Counted from the first letter of the stretch, positions 1 through 8,014 are shown. The stretch: DNA of 46,567 bases from JBMNOI01 sp050942995 (GCA_050942995.1 JBMNOI010000007.1:1-46567); one strand, 5' to 3'. Numbers and translations are program-made. Notes: generated by a model not told the origin, from the letters alone.

Positions 1-11
1 CGGTATCTCTG

Positions 12-46
12 GCCGAGGGGCATTCCGGTCCGGAATGCCCCTCGGC
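12..46 (-). terminator. Perfect hairpin after the ABC ATPase gene
   Basis: A perfect inverted repeat with a 15-bp stem (17 bp if the GG/CC of the loop also pair) begins six bases past the stop codon of the minus-strand ABC ATPase gene. No clear U-tract follows on the minus strand. It is the likely transcription end of the sigma/ABC operon. Confidence 0.7.
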
Positions 47-51
47 TGTGC

Positions 52-963
52 CTATGCGACCGATACCTCTACGGTCTGCCCGGCGTTTTTCATCAGCCAC
101 ACATAGCCGTCCTCCAGCCCCGGGCGCGCCGCCTCGGCATGGGGATACTCGGCCGGCCTCTGGCCCACCAGACGATATTCGACGCCATCGGCCATGTGCC
201 GCATGGATACTACCGTCAGCCCGCCGTTGGGTTTGGATGTGGCGTCGGCCGTCACCGTCCATACATAGCCCTCGGCGCTTTGGGTCAGCTCGGTGGGGCT
301 GCCGCGGAACAGCAGGCGTCCTTTGCTCAATACCGCCATATCGCGGCAGGTCTGACCGATGTCTTCGACGATGTGGGTGGACAGGATGACGATGCGATCT
401 CGGGCCAGCCCGACCAGCAAATTACGAAAGCGGATGCGCTCCTCAGGGTCCAGGCCCGCTGTGGGCTCGTCGACGATGAGGATGCGCGGATCGTTCACCA
501 GCGCCTGGGCGATGCCCACCCGTCGCTTCATGCCGCCGGAGTAGCCCTTGATCTTGCGGTCGGCCGCATCGCTCAGGCCCACCATCTCCAGTACCTCGTC
601 GACTCGCCGTTTGCGCTCTGCGGGATCCTCCATCCCTTTGAGGATTCCCATATAGTCGACGAACTGACGGGCGCTGAGATCGGGGTACATGCCCAGCTCC
701 TGGGGCAGATAGCCCAGCACGCGCTTGACGGCCTCTTTGCCTCGCTCGGTGGTCACGTCGTGCCCAAACACCTGCGCGCTGCCGCCGGTGGGGTTCACGA
801 TGCCGGCCAGGATGCGCATCAGGGTGGTCTTGCCGGCGCCGTTGGGCCCCAGCAGCCCGAACATGCCCTCCTCGATGGTCAGGTCGATGCCGTCCAGCGC
901 GGTGACCCGCCCTCCCTTTCTTCTGCCGTATATCTTGGTCAATCCACTGATCTCGATCATCAT
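52..963 (-). CDS. ABC transporter ATP-binding protein (ABC-2 type exporter)
   Basis: ATPase subunit of an ABC exporter, 303 aa. In order it shows the Walker A motif GPNGAGKTT (about residue 39), a Q-loop region (YLPQELGMYP), the signature YSGGMKRR, Walker B ILIVDEPTAGLD and the switch histidine in STHIVED. The C-terminal 80 residues after the nucleotide-binding domain are an accessory extension, as in CcmA/DrrA-type ATPases. The open frame runs far upstream into the next gene. I chose the ATG at 963 because GAGAGG lies 9 nt upstream; ATGs at 972 and 960 are alternatives. It is the last gene of a minus-strand operon and follows two membrane-protein genes that probably form its pore. The substrate cannot be told from sequence. 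Confidence 0.93.
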   Translation of the reverse strand: MMIEISGLTKIYGRRKGGRVTALDGIDLTIEEGMFGLLGPNGAGKTTLMRILAGIVNPTGGSAQVFGHDVTTERGKEAVKRVLGYLPQELGMYPDLSARQFVDYMGILKGMEDPAERKRRVDEVLEMVGLSDAADRKIKGYSGGMKRRVGIAQALVNDPRILIVDEPTAGLDPEERIRFRNLLVGLARDRIVILSTHIVEDIGQTCRDMAVLSKGRLLFRGSPTELTQSAEGYVWTVTADATSKPNGGLTVVSMRHMADGVEYRLVGQRPAEYPHAEAARPGLEDGYVWLMKNAGQTVEVSVA

Positions 964-995
964 CACACCCATCCTCTCATATGGGGTCGTTGAAT

Positions 996-1697
996 CTACA
1001 GATAGCGTTCCTGTCTGGCGAGCAGCGACCGGGCGGCCAGCATGAACAGAACCGACAGGCCCACCAGCACCGCCTGGTTGACGCGAAGCACCTCGTGCTC
1101 GGGCACTGAGATACCCATGAACAGCGCAACGTAGCGCGCCCATCGGTCGACGTTGAACCAGCTTCGGGCGATGACCTGGAATACCCAGATCACACCCGTC
1201 AGCATGGCGCCCTGCGTGGTGCCGGCCAGGGCCAGTGCCGTCGTCGTGCCCAGGGCGATCATCGCCATACAGGGCACCAGCCAGGCTACCTGCCGCGCCG
1301 CTATCCCCCCCAGAAAACCCAGATCGAGGCCGATGGCGGCGGCGAACAACTGATAGGTCAGCGACGAGACGGTCAGGATAACCCATACCGGCATGAGCCG
1401 CTCCAGAAGCATCTGCCCCGCCGGATGCGGTGTGGCAAAGCGCAGCTCCAGCGCCGGGTCGTCCAGCACGGCATAGGCCGCCAGAATGCCGCCGATGAGG
1501 GGCAATACCCCGCCGATGAACCATGCTGCGGCACTCAGCGCCTGATCGCCCTCCATCAGGGCGGCGATGATGGCAAAGAGCGCCCAAAGCGCCGCCGAGA
1601 ACCACAGCATGTCGCTGTGACCGGTGAGGAGCAGGTAGCGCAGCGATACGGGCTCTCTCGTGCCCGTCATACGGGCGCTTCTGTGCAATCTCTCCAT
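996..1697 (-). CDS. ABC-2 type membrane protein (paralogue of the anti-sigma membrane domain)
   Basis: Integral membrane protein of 233 aa with about six hydrophobic segments, lying between another permease and the ATPase of the same operon, so probably a permease subunit. A stretch near residue 90 (DDPALELRFATPHPAGQ) closely matches NDPAIELTLATPTSPRQ in the C-terminal half of the anti-sigma factor encoded two genes upstream, with the surrounding hydrophobic helices also similar. The start at 1697 is set by AAAGGAG about 9 nt upstream; the open frame extends further but lacks a ribosome-binding site there. Spacing to the neighbours is about 30 nt on each side. I do not recognise a named family beyond ABC-2-like. 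Confidence 0.8.
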   Translation of the reverse strand: MERLHRSARMTGTREPVSLRYLLLTGHSDMLWFSAALWALFAIIAALMEGDQALSAAAWFIGGVLPLIGGILAAYAVLDDPALELRFATPHPAGQMLLERLMPVWVILTVSSLTYQLFAAAIGLDLGFLGGIAARQVAWLVPCMAMIALGTTTALALAGTTQGAMLTGVIWVFQVIARSWFNVDRWARYVALFMGISVPEHEVLRVNQAVLVGLSVLFMLAARSLLARQERYL

Positions 1698-1726
1698 GAT
1701 GGCGATCTCCTTTATCGACAGGCCCG

Positions 1727-2494
1727 CTAGGCTTGTTGTGCGCGGTGGGCCATGAACCGTCCCGCGGCGAACAGGGCCAGTCCGGCGCACAGCGCCAACA
1801 GGGCAAAGTTTAGTGCCACATCAGTGGGGGTATAAAGCTGCGCTTCGGGTGGAAGGTCGGCGAAAAAGGTGTCGTAGGCCAGAAGACCCCCCGGCGTCAG
1901 CCATGTGCCGGCCAGGGTGGGGAATGCTTCGGGGTTGAGCCAGTTGCCCCAGATCCAGTAGCCGGTAAAGAGCACCTGATACACCCGCAGCGGAATAACC
2001 AGCGGGCAGGCCAGCGAAAAGGCGGCGACAAAGGCGTATGCCGGAACGATGAAAATCATATAGGCCGCCAGCGTCATGAGTATCATTTGCGGGAGCCCCA
2101 GCGTTACCGCCAGATAGATGCTGGGGATGAGGACCATGACCAGCGCCGGCGTAAGCACCGACAGCAGGTTGCCGACGTACTTGGCCAGGATATAGGCGCG
2201 ACGCGAGAGCGGTGTGCTGCGCAGCAATTCATTCACCCCCAGGCGGTCATCGCGCACCAGGCGGTCGGCCAGGGCAATGCCCACCACCACCGGCACGAGC
2301 ACGTTCGTTTCAAAGACGAGCCGACCGGCTTGACGCCACACCGTCTCCGCTGTAACCAGGAACGAATAGTCCGAGTTCACGTATGGCAGCACCCCGTACA
2401 GCAGGGCGAGCAGACCAAAGGTGATCCAGAACCCCGGCCGATTCATCGCCATACGGTATTCGGTTCGAACCATTCCCCAGAAACGCTTCATCAT
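1727..2494 (-). CDS. ABC-2 type transporter permease
   Basis: Permease of 255 aa with about six transmembrane segments. It begins with a short amphipathic N-terminus (MMKRFWGMVRTEYRMAMNRPGFW), typical of ABC-2 membrane proteins that lie along the cytoplasmic face before the first helix. The motif DRLVRDDRLGVNELLRSTPLSRRAYILAKY after the second helix is the usual ABC-2 cytoplasmic loop, where the transporter contacts its ATPase. It starts 30 nt after the anti-sigma gene and ends 29 nt before the next membrane protein, so all are probably one transcript. Either of two adjacent ATGs could start it. Probable partner of the ATPase encoded at the end of the operon. Confidence 0.85.
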   Translation of the reverse strand: MMKRFWGMVRTEYRMAMNRPGFWITFGLLALLYGVLPYVNSDYSFLVTAETVWRQAGRLVFETNVLVPVVVGIALADRLVRDDRLGVNELLRSTPLSRRAYILAKYVGNLLSVLTPALVMVLIPSIYLAVTLGLPQMILMTLAAYMIFIVPAYAFVAAFSLACPLVIPLRVYQVLFTGYWIWGNWLNPEAFPTLAGTWLTPGGLLAYDTFFADLPPEAQLYTPTDVALNFALLALCAGLALFAAGRFMAHRAQQA

Positions 2495-2524
2495 ACACTC
2501 CCCGTACGTGATCCAGTGATTGTG

Positions 2525-3427
2525 TCATCTCCATTGTAGTTCCCGGCCATCCGGCCGACCGGCGCGCCACAGGGCGACGATCACCAGTGCCGCGGCCAGC
2601 GCCAGCAAAAGCGCCGGACTGGTCCACAGCCGGGCATAACTCTCCAGTGCCGGGCGCACCCAGAACATGCCGGGAGAGAGACTCTCGGGCAGGTGAATCG
2701 CCAGAGGGCGCGCCAGCCAGGCCATATAGGCTACGGCGATGGCGTTGCCGGTGCCTATGGTTAACGAGAGCATCAGCGCCAGCGCCGAGAGAAAGGCCAT
2801 AGGCGCCAGCCAGCTCAGGAGCAGCCCGTTCGTTATATCGATATTGATGGATACGGCGGGCAGCAGCGCCAGCACGGCGGCCAGCGTCAACACCAGGTTG
2901 TAGCCGAATACCAGCGTCATGCGCGCCAGCAGGATCTGGCGTGGCGATGTGGGCGTGGCCAGCGTCAGCTCGATCGCCGGATCGTTCTCGCCGCCATAGA
3001 TGGCGGCGAGGCCGGCGGCGGCCAGCATGGGCGCCAGAGCATGAATGATGGCCGCCTTGCCGGCAAACAGCGCGGCGATGTAGCCCAGGGCGATGACGGC
3101 GGCCGAAGCGGGCCAGATCTCGCGGCGCACCAGCGGAATCTGTGAGCGCAGGATCTGAAGCGCCTGTCGGACACCCGGGATTCGCCGTGACGGTGACCGC
3201 CGGGCGGTGCGAATATCCATCAGCGCCCGATCCAGCACAGTGGATGGCGGAGTGATCTCGGGCACGGCAGCGACAACCTCGGCCTCTACGGCCCGCCACA
3301 ACGCCAGATCATCGCGACATGCCGGGCAGTGGGAGAGGTGTTCCTCCACCTGATGACGCATGGCGTCATCTATCTCACACGAAACGTACAGGGGCAACAT
3401 GTCATTGATGCGTGCATGTTCGCTCAT
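2525..3427 (-). CDS. Zinc-finger anti-sigma factor with ABC-2-like membrane domain
   Basis: Membrane-anchored anti-sigma factor of 300 aa. The N-terminus carries a zf-HC2 (ZAS-type) zinc finger: Cys17 and then His30-x3-Cys34-x2-Cys37. In this family the finger holds the cognate ECF sigma factor inactive. Unusually, the rest is not a single anchor helix but about six hydrophobic segments (from about residue 110). The segment around GGENDPAIELTLATPTSPRQ is paralogous to the membrane protein encoded at 996-1697. The ATG overlaps the stop of the sigma gene (ATGA), so the pair is translationally coupled. Inferred role: a sensor that couples sigma release to the state of the co-encoded transporter or of the membrane. 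Confidence 0.87.
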   Translation of the reverse strand: MSEHARINDMLPLYVSCEIDDAMRHQVEEHLSHCPACRDDLALWRAVEAEVVAAVPEITPPSTVLDRALMDIRTARRSPSRRIPGVRQALQILRSQIPLVRREIWPASAAVIALGYIAALFAGKAAIIHALAPMLAAAGLAAIYGGENDPAIELTLATPTSPRQILLARMTLVFGYNLVLTLAAVLALLPAVSINIDITNGLLLSWLAPMAFLSALALMLSLTIGTGNAIAVAYMAWLARPLAIHLPESLSPGMFWVRPALESYARLWTSPALLLALAAALVIVALWRAGRPDGRELQWR

Positions 3428-4047
3428 GGCGTATCCTCCGTGCCCAGGCCGCAGCGGCTCAATATGCCGCGCAGGTGTTTTTTGGCATAGCTCAGTCGGC
3501 TCTTGACCGTGCCCACCGGGCAGCGGCAGATCTCGGCCACCTCGCGTAGCCCGAGCCCATGGTAGAACACCAGGGCCAGCACTGCGCGGTGCTCCTTCGA
3601 TAGCTCGTCCAGTCCGGCGCGCAGCAAGCGGGCCATATCGCTTGCCAGGGCCTCTTCATCGGGCGTCGGGGCATCATCCGGTATCCGGTGTTCCGGTGGC
3701 TCTTTTCTCTCTGTGCCGTCTATCGCCGTCTCGCGGGCGATGATGCGCTCCCGGCGACGTATGGCGTTCATCGCCTTGTGGTGCACGATGCCCAGCAGCC
3801 ATGTGGATGTCTGGCTATCGCCGCGAAAGCGTTTTGCCCCCTGCCATGCGGCTACCAGACTCTCCTGCAACACGTCCTCGGCGGTGGCGGCGTCGCCCGT
3901 CAACCGCAGGGCATAGGCATACATCCGCCGGTCATGGGCGGCATAGAGGCGCCGTAGCGCCTCTTCATCACCCGCCGCCATGCGGCGTACCAGTTCGGCA
4001 TCTTGCGTGCCCTGAGGGGTCATGGATCGATCCAGTATCCATTCCAT
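3424..4047 (-). CDS. ECF-type RNA polymerase sigma factor
   Basis: Extracytoplasmic-function sigma factor of 207 aa. Region 2 is clear (LRLTGDAATAEDVLQESLVAAW, then STWLLGIVHHKAMNAIRRR for the -10-binding helices), followed by a charged linker and region 4 (AVLALVFYHGLGLREVAEICRCPVGTVKSRLSYAKKHLR), whose helix-turn-helix reads the -35 element. Its last four bases overlap the start of the anti-sigma gene. It is the first gene of a five-gene operon with an ABC exporter, which is probably among its targets. The start is uncertain: ATG at 4047 is used, but ATG at 4023 (MTPQGTQDAEL) fits the usual family N-terminus equally well and neither has a strong ribosome-binding site. Confidence 0.92.
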   Translation of the reverse strand: MEWILDRSMTPQGTQDAELVRRMAAGDEEALRRLYAAHDRRMYAYALRLTGDAATAEDVLQESLVAAWQGAKRFRGDSQTSTWLLGIVHHKAMNAIRRRERIIARETAIDGTERKEPPEHRIPDDAPTPDEEALASDMARLLRAGLDELSKEHRAVLALVFYHGLGLREVAEICRCPVGTVKSRLSYAKKHLRGILSRCGLGTEDTP

Positions 4048-4256
4048 CGTGGTCTTGCCGTTCCTGTCGGGCTGCCCTGCGCCCCTGCTCTTTGGGTGAT
4101 GAGGGGGGCACGGCAGCTCTCTTGCTATACGTTGCGGCGATCTTGTCGTTGCCGTTCAATAGTATGTCTCTGCACAAGGGGGAAAGGTTCAATCGAGCCG
4201 GCCTTTATCGGCATATTCGAGGAGACCGTACGGGCGAAAAGATCGGAAAGATGATT

Positions 4257-4319
4257 CTGGCCGCCGCTCCGGCGGGACACCTTTTTGCAGTGGAATGTTT
4301 TGTCCCGAGCGGCGGCCGG
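4257..4319. repeat. Long bulged inverted repeat
   Basis: The left arm (4257-4279) pairs with the right arm (4301-4319) over about 19 bp, interrupted only by a CCGG bulge on the left side; the loop is 21 nt. This is longer and more elaborate than the simple terminator hairpins elsewhere in the window. It could be a terminator read from either side or a structured leader of the downstream sigma operon. Confidence 0.6.
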
Positions 4320-4378
4320 GCCGATGCGCGTCGGTAAAGCGGTGAGGGATGCCGAACGATTCCGGGATGAAACGGATA

Positions 4379-4402
4379 CGCGCCGGAGCGACGTCCGGCG
4401 CG
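4379..4402 (-). terminator. Hairpin after the D-amino-acid enzyme gene
   Basis: A 9-bp perfect GC-rich stem (CGCGCCGGA / TCCGGCGCG) with a 6-nt loop lies 45 bases past the stop codon of the minus-strand gene that ends at 4447. On the minus strand it is followed by GTATCCGTTTC, so there is at best a weak U-tract. Confidence 0.55.
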
Positions 4403-4446
4403 CGGGGGGATGATCGATCTTTTCTCCTGATCGGTTTCGTTCCGTC

Positions 4447-5550
4447 CTACCGTACCCTTCCCCGGCCCTCGATGGGCCACACCGCCTCCAGCACATCGTT
4501 GCGGGTGACGTGGTAGGCATCGTGCAGGTTGATGGTCGTGCAGCCGTGGCTCGGCACGATCTCGACGAGGTCACCGCGCCGCAGCGGCCCTCCTCCACGA
4601 CGCTCCAGGGCGCCGTGCTCCTCCGAGAGGCCGGTCATTGCCCATCCCTCGGGACGAATCACCAGGGGCAGACCGAATTCGGGCGTCATGGTCTTGAGGC
4701 CGGCGTCGATGATGGCGCGATCTCCATGCACGCTGATGACGCGGGCCACGATGGTGAGCGCCCACTCGAAATCGAGGCCCACTTGCCGATAGCGCGTGTC
4801 CATGGTGGCGTATGATCCGGCCTCGATTTCGGTGATGCCGGGATAGTTGCCGGTGATGTCATAGGTGCCGGTGCCCCCCGCCGAGACAATGTTCACCGGA
4901 ATATCGTGTGACTCGATCAGGTGTCGGGTTTCCACCAGCCGGGCCATGGCTTCCTCGGCCACACGCCGTCGTTCGTTCACGTCGGTCACCATGACGGCGT
5001 GCCCTTCATAGCCCATCATACCCTCGAAACGCAGTCCGGGAAGCGCCTCGATCTGCCGGGCCAGATCCAGGGCAGGGCCTCCGGGCGCTACACCGCAACG
5101 GCCCATGCCCACATCGACCTCGATAATAGTGCGCAGCGCCACTCCGCGAGCCTGTGCCGCCTCAGATAGCTCGCGGGCATGTTCGGCGCATTCCACCGCG
5201 GTGATGACATCGCTATAGGCGGCCAGCCCCACCAGCCGGGCAATCTTGAGCGCGCCCATGACCTGATTGGCGATGAGGATATCGCGAATGCCGGCGGCGG
5301 CCATGACCTCGGCCTCGCCGACTTTGGCACAGGTGACGCCGATGGCCCCGGCGCGCAGTTGCATCCAGGCGATGATGGGGCTCTTGTGCGTCTTGGTATG
5401 CGGGCGCAGTTTGGCGGTGCAGTTGGCGAAATAGTCGCCCATGCGGCGGATGTTGCGTTCCAGGGCGGTGGCATCCAGACACAGAACGGGGGTATCCAGA
5501 TCCCATTTGCTCGTGCCGATGGCTCCGGCCGCTGCGATGTTGGCGCTCAT
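4447..5550 (-). CDS. PLP-dependent D-threonine aldolase / D-serine dehydratase family enzyme
   Basis: Fold-type III PLP enzyme of 367 aa (alanine-racemase-like N-terminal barrel plus C-terminal beta domain). LRPHTKTHKS near residue 50 contains the lysine expected to bind PLP. The C-terminal motif PSHGCTTINLHDAY has the His-x-Cys arrangement that forms the metal site in this family. As I recall, Cys in the second position is the zinc ligand of eukaryotic-type D-serine dehydratases, while characterised D-threonine aldolases have Asp there, so the substrate is open. Start at 5550 (MSANIAAAG) is supported by AAGGAG 8 nt upstream; the open frame extends further but crosses the promoter. It is divergent from the tetR-SDR operon. 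Confidence 0.85.
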   Translation of the reverse strand: MSANIAAAGAIGTSKWDLDTPVLCLDATALERNIRRMGDYFANCTAKLRPHTKTHKSPIIAWMQLRAGAIGVTCAKVGEAEVMAAAGIRDILIANQVMGALKIARLVGLAAYSDVITAVECAEHARELSEAAQARGVALRTIIEVDVGMGRCGVAPGGPALDLARQIEALPGLRFEGMMGYEGHAVMVTDVNERRRVAEEAMARLVETRHLIESHDIPVNIVSAGGTGTYDITGNYPGITEIEAGSYATMDTRYRQVGLDFEWALTIVARVISVHGDRAIIDAGLKTMTPEFGLPLVIRPEGWAMTGLSEEHGALERRGGGPLRRGDLVEIVPSHGCTTINLHDAYHVTRNDVLEAVWPIEGRGRVR

Positions 5551-5643
5551 AGTGACTCTCCTTACAATGAACGGGGTCAATGAGGATATTTCGTGGAATG
5601 CGCCGCCGCCTCGATAGGCCGGGAGAGGCGGGCGCTCGGCGAC

Positions 5644-5672
5644 AGCATAACACAGGGGCAAGAGAGGGTCAA
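5644..5672 (-). promoter_or_regulatory. Promoter for the D-amino-acid enzyme gene
   Basis: On the minus strand TTGACC (5672-5667) and TATGCT (5649-5644) are separated by 17 bp, about 95 bases before the start codon at 5550. This is a good sigma70-type match in the right place and orientation. Confidence 0.65.
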
Positions 5673-5723
5673 CCGAATCGGAAGAGATCGGCGGGGCTGT
5701 ATCGCGGTTGCTTCGAGAACTAT

Positions 5724-5753
5724 TTGACAGAACGATATGCGCGGGCTTATAAT
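5724..5753 (+). promoter_or_regulatory. Consensus sigma70 promoter of the tetR-SDR operon
   Basis: Perfect TTGACA (5724-5729) and perfect TATAAT (5748-5753), separated by 18 bp. The predicted transcription start is near 5760, exactly where a long palindrome begins. The promoter would be strong unless repressed. Confidence 0.88.
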
Positions 5754-5759
5754 CGAGTT

Positions 5760-5779
5760 AACCGACCGATCGGTCGGTT
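5760..5779. promoter_or_regulatory. 20-bp palindromic TetR operator
   Basis: A perfect 20-bp palindrome (AACCGACCGATCGGTCGGTT) starts at the predicted transcription start of the tetR gene and ends 19 bases before its ATG. ACCGACCGN-type palindromes are typical operators of TetR-family regulators. Position and symmetry indicate autorepression of the operon by its first gene product. Confidence 0.87.
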
Positions 5780-5798
5780 TACCGGAAAGGCGGGAGGT

Positions 5799-6410
5799 AT
5801 GACGAACCACAGAGGAGAGGCGACGCGACAACGGATCATGGATGTGGCCGAGGTACTCTTTGCGCGGAACGGGTATGATGCGACCGGCGTCGCCGAGATC
5901 TGTCAGGCGGCCGGTATCAGCAAAGGGACCTTTTACCACCATTTTTCCGGCAAGCAAGAGCTTTTTCTGGACCTCTTTCGCCGTTGGCTGGGTAGATTGG
6001 GCGCACAGATAGAGGCCGTACTGGGCGACTCATCCCCTGTGCCCGATCAACTCGCCACCATGTCGCAGATGATCGGGGAGCTATCGCGCACCGTGGGCGG
6101 CAAGCTGGGGATATTTCTGGAATTCTGGGCCCAGGCCGCGCGCAACCCCGAGATCTGGCAGGCGACGATCGAGCCGTATCGGGCCTATCGTGATACCTTT
6201 GCCCGTATGGTGACCGGGGGCGTGAACGAAGGGTCTCTGCGGCCGGTGGATCCGACCGCCGCCGCGCATGTCATCGTCTCTCTGGGGGTCGGGCTGTTGC
6301 TCCAGGCGTTGCTCGATCCACAGGGCGCAGACTGGGATCAGGTGGCGGGCGAGGGCGTTCGCATCTTATTGGGTGGATTGCAGTCGAAAGAATCGCAGGT
6401 GGATCCATGA
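5799..6410 (+). CDS. TetR/AcrR family transcriptional regulator
   Basis: Repressor of 203 aa. The N-terminal DNA-binding domain has the standard TetR form: TRQRIMDVAEVLFARNGYDATGVAEICQAAGISKGTFYHHFSGKQELF (residues about 9-57), with the recognition helix at SKGTFYHHF. The C-terminal helical ligand-binding and dimerisation domain is not diagnostic of a ligand. ATG at 5799 follows AAAGG by 8-9 nt and gives the normal short N-terminal arm; the open frame upstream would include the promoter. Transcribed from the consensus promoter just upstream and probably autoregulated through the palindrome at 5760-5779. Its stop overlaps the start of the SDR gene (ATGA), so the two are co-expressed and the SDR is a likely target. 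Confidence 0.93.
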   Translation: MTNHRGEATRQRIMDVAEVLFARNGYDATGVAEICQAAGISKGTFYHHFSGKQELFLDLFRRWLGRLGAQIEAVLGDSSPVPDQLATMSQMIGELSRTVGGKLGIFLEFWAQAARNPEIWQATIEPYRAYRDTFARMVTGGVNEGSLRPVDPTAAAHVIVSLGVGLLLQALLDPQGADWDQVAGEGVRILLGGLQSKESQVDP

Positions 6411-7429
6411 TCGTATTAGTGACCGGCGCGTTCGGGAATATCGGCACCAGCACCGTTACCGAGCTTTTAGCGGCAGGGCATCAGGTGCGCTGTTTCGATC
6501 TGCCCACCAGGGCCAATCGTCGGCGGGCCGCACGTTTCGGCGACCGCATCCGGCCGTTCTGGGGCGATATCCGCCGCCCTCAGGATCTGGCCCCCGCCGT
6601 GACCGGCTGCGATGCCGTAATACACCTGGCATTCATCATCCCCAAGATGTCGACTACCCGGCTGGAATCCGAGTCGGTACCCGAGCTGGCACATAGCGTG
6701 AATGTAGACGGCACGTGCAATCTGCTGGACGTGATCCGGATGCAGGCCCGACCTCCACGCCTCATTTTCGCCTCGTCGATGCACGTGTACGGGCAAACCC
6801 AGCATCTGCCGCCTCCTCGAAGGGTGGTCGATCCGGTGGCGCCGATGGAGCACTATGCGCGGCACAAGATCGAGTGTGAAGAGATGGTGCGCTCATCGGG
6901 GTTGCGCTGGACCATCCTGCGCTTTGCGGCGACCTTCCCCTTGGCCTTGCAGCTGGACCCGGGCATGTTCGATGTTCCCCTGGATAATCGGATAGAGTTT
7001 GTGCACACTCGCGATGTGGGGCTGGCCGTCACGCGGGCGATCGAATGCGATGCTGTATTGGGCAAGACGCTGCACATCGGCGGAGGGCGGGCCTGTCAGT
7101 ATCTGTTCGGCGAGATGGCCGACCAGTTGCTGGAGGCGATGGGAGTCGGCATGCTACCGACGCAGGCCTTTAGCATCATACCCTTTGGCACCGATTGGCT
7201 GGATACGGACGAGAGTGAGGCGCTGCTGCACTATCAACGGCACGACTTGCGAGATTATGTCCGGGATATGGTGGCGTTGCTGGGGCCCAGGCGGCAGATG
7301 ATTCGATTGTTGCGGCCCTTTGTGCGCGCCTGGTTGCTGCAGCGTTCGCTCTACTATCGACGAACGCAGCCGCGCGGCTGGACCCGGGGCATTGCCTGGC
7401 TGCGCTGGGTCTTTGGCGCGGCGACGTAA
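6407..7429 (+). CDS. NAD-dependent epimerase/dehydratase (extended SDR)
   Basis: Extended short-chain dehydrogenase of 340 aa. The Rossmann nucleotide motif TGAFGNIG is at residues about 6-13, SSMHVYGQT marks the catalytic Ser strand, and YARHK gives the Tyr-x3-Lys pair. AVIHLAF is the family's core strand motif. Substrate cannot be assigned; relatives act on nucleotide sugars, steroid-like or small carbonyl substrates. The gene overlaps tetR by four bases and is probably induced by the regulator's ligand. The C-terminal 60 residues are basic (LLRPFVRAWLLQRSLYYRRTQPRGWTRG) and may be a membrane-associating tail, an uncommon addition to this fold. Confidence 0.88.
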   Translation: MIVLVTGAFGNIGTSTVTELLAAGHQVRCFDLPTRANRRRAARFGDRIRPFWGDIRRPQDLAPAVTGCDAVIHLAFIIPKMSTTRLESESVPELAHSVNVDGTCNLLDVIRMQARPPRLIFASSMHVYGQTQHLPPPRRVVDPVAPMEHYARHKIECEEMVRSSGLRWTILRFAATFPLALQLDPGMFDVPLDNRIEFVHTRDVGLAVTRAIECDAVLGKTLHIGGGRACQYLFGEMADQLLEAMGVGMLPTQAFSIIPFGTDWLDTDESEALLHYQRHDLRDYVRDMVALLGPRRQMIRLLRPFVRAWLLQRSLYYRRTQPRGWTRGIAWLRWVFGAAT

Positions 7430-8014
7430 AGGGTATGATCGCTGGGCGGGCGTGTCGATGAGCGAGGCGCCAGATGACCCGACGGCCCTGCTGTATGAGA
7501 GCCTCTCCGGGGGATATCGAGGGGTTATGATTATTCCCATATTCCGACCGATATAGGGATTATTTATGCGTTATATATTATATTTATTTGTTACTAATAG
7601 GTATATAATACATAAAAATCTGGATATTGACATTATATTAACGGATGGTGTAATATAAGGAAGTATTATCATCGAGCCTGCTTTTGGGGGAGGGCAGGTG
7701 CTAACCTGAGATCAGGTTGTCTTTATCGTGCATCCATCCCTGCTCTTCTTGCCGGCTCTGGCTCGAGTAGAGTTCGCGGCTCGTCAACGTGGCGCAAGGC
7801 TCACGTTGGCGGGCCGTGTGTTGTCTCTCGAACAGCCCCAATCTCAATCCCGATCTCCTCCCGTCAATAATCCCCTATCCGCCGTATCGACCGGAAATGC
7901 TTCGGACGATCATCTGTTTCATGCTGTGCGTGCTATGAATGGATACGGATCGGCATCGCGTTGATATCCGCATCACACACTGTGACACCCTACAACCTCT
8001 GGAGAGGAGATGCC
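7430..8014. other. Intergenic region with AT-rich island upstream of the beta-helix gene
   Basis: About 585 bases. Positions 7550-7680 are strikingly AT-rich compared with the rest of the window and hold a sigma70-like promoter at 7627-7656. The remainder (7690-7990) is ordinary GC content and would form a leader of about 350 bases for the beta-helix gene. I see no convincing gene in it. Confidence 0.6.
7627..7656 (+). promoter_or_regulatory. Promoter upstream of the beta-helix protein gene
   Basis: TTGACA (7627-7632) and TAATAT (7651-7656) with an 18-bp spacer sit in the AT-rich island. Predicted transcription start is near 7663, giving a 5' leader of about 350 nt before the start codon at 8015. 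Confidence 0.7.

Larger units (their letters stand above)
4048..4446. other. Intergenic region with two inverted repeats, no gene seen
   Basis: About 400 bases between the sigma-factor gene and the D-amino-acid enzyme gene, both on the minus strand. It holds two strong inverted repeats (4257-4319 and 4379-4402) and must carry the promoter of the sigma operon. Two copies of ATTGAAC on the minus strand (around 4150 and 4190) could belong to an ECF-type promoter, but I cannot assign one with confidence. Short open frames here have no ribosome-binding site or family resemblance. Confidence 0.6.

Noticed and set aside
52..1806. Single 584-codon protein covering the ABC ATPase and the upstream membrane-protein region
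   Set aside because: The upstream part is an out-of-frame shadow of the membrane-protein gene at 996-1697; a ribosome-binding site and start at 963 explain the ATPase alone.
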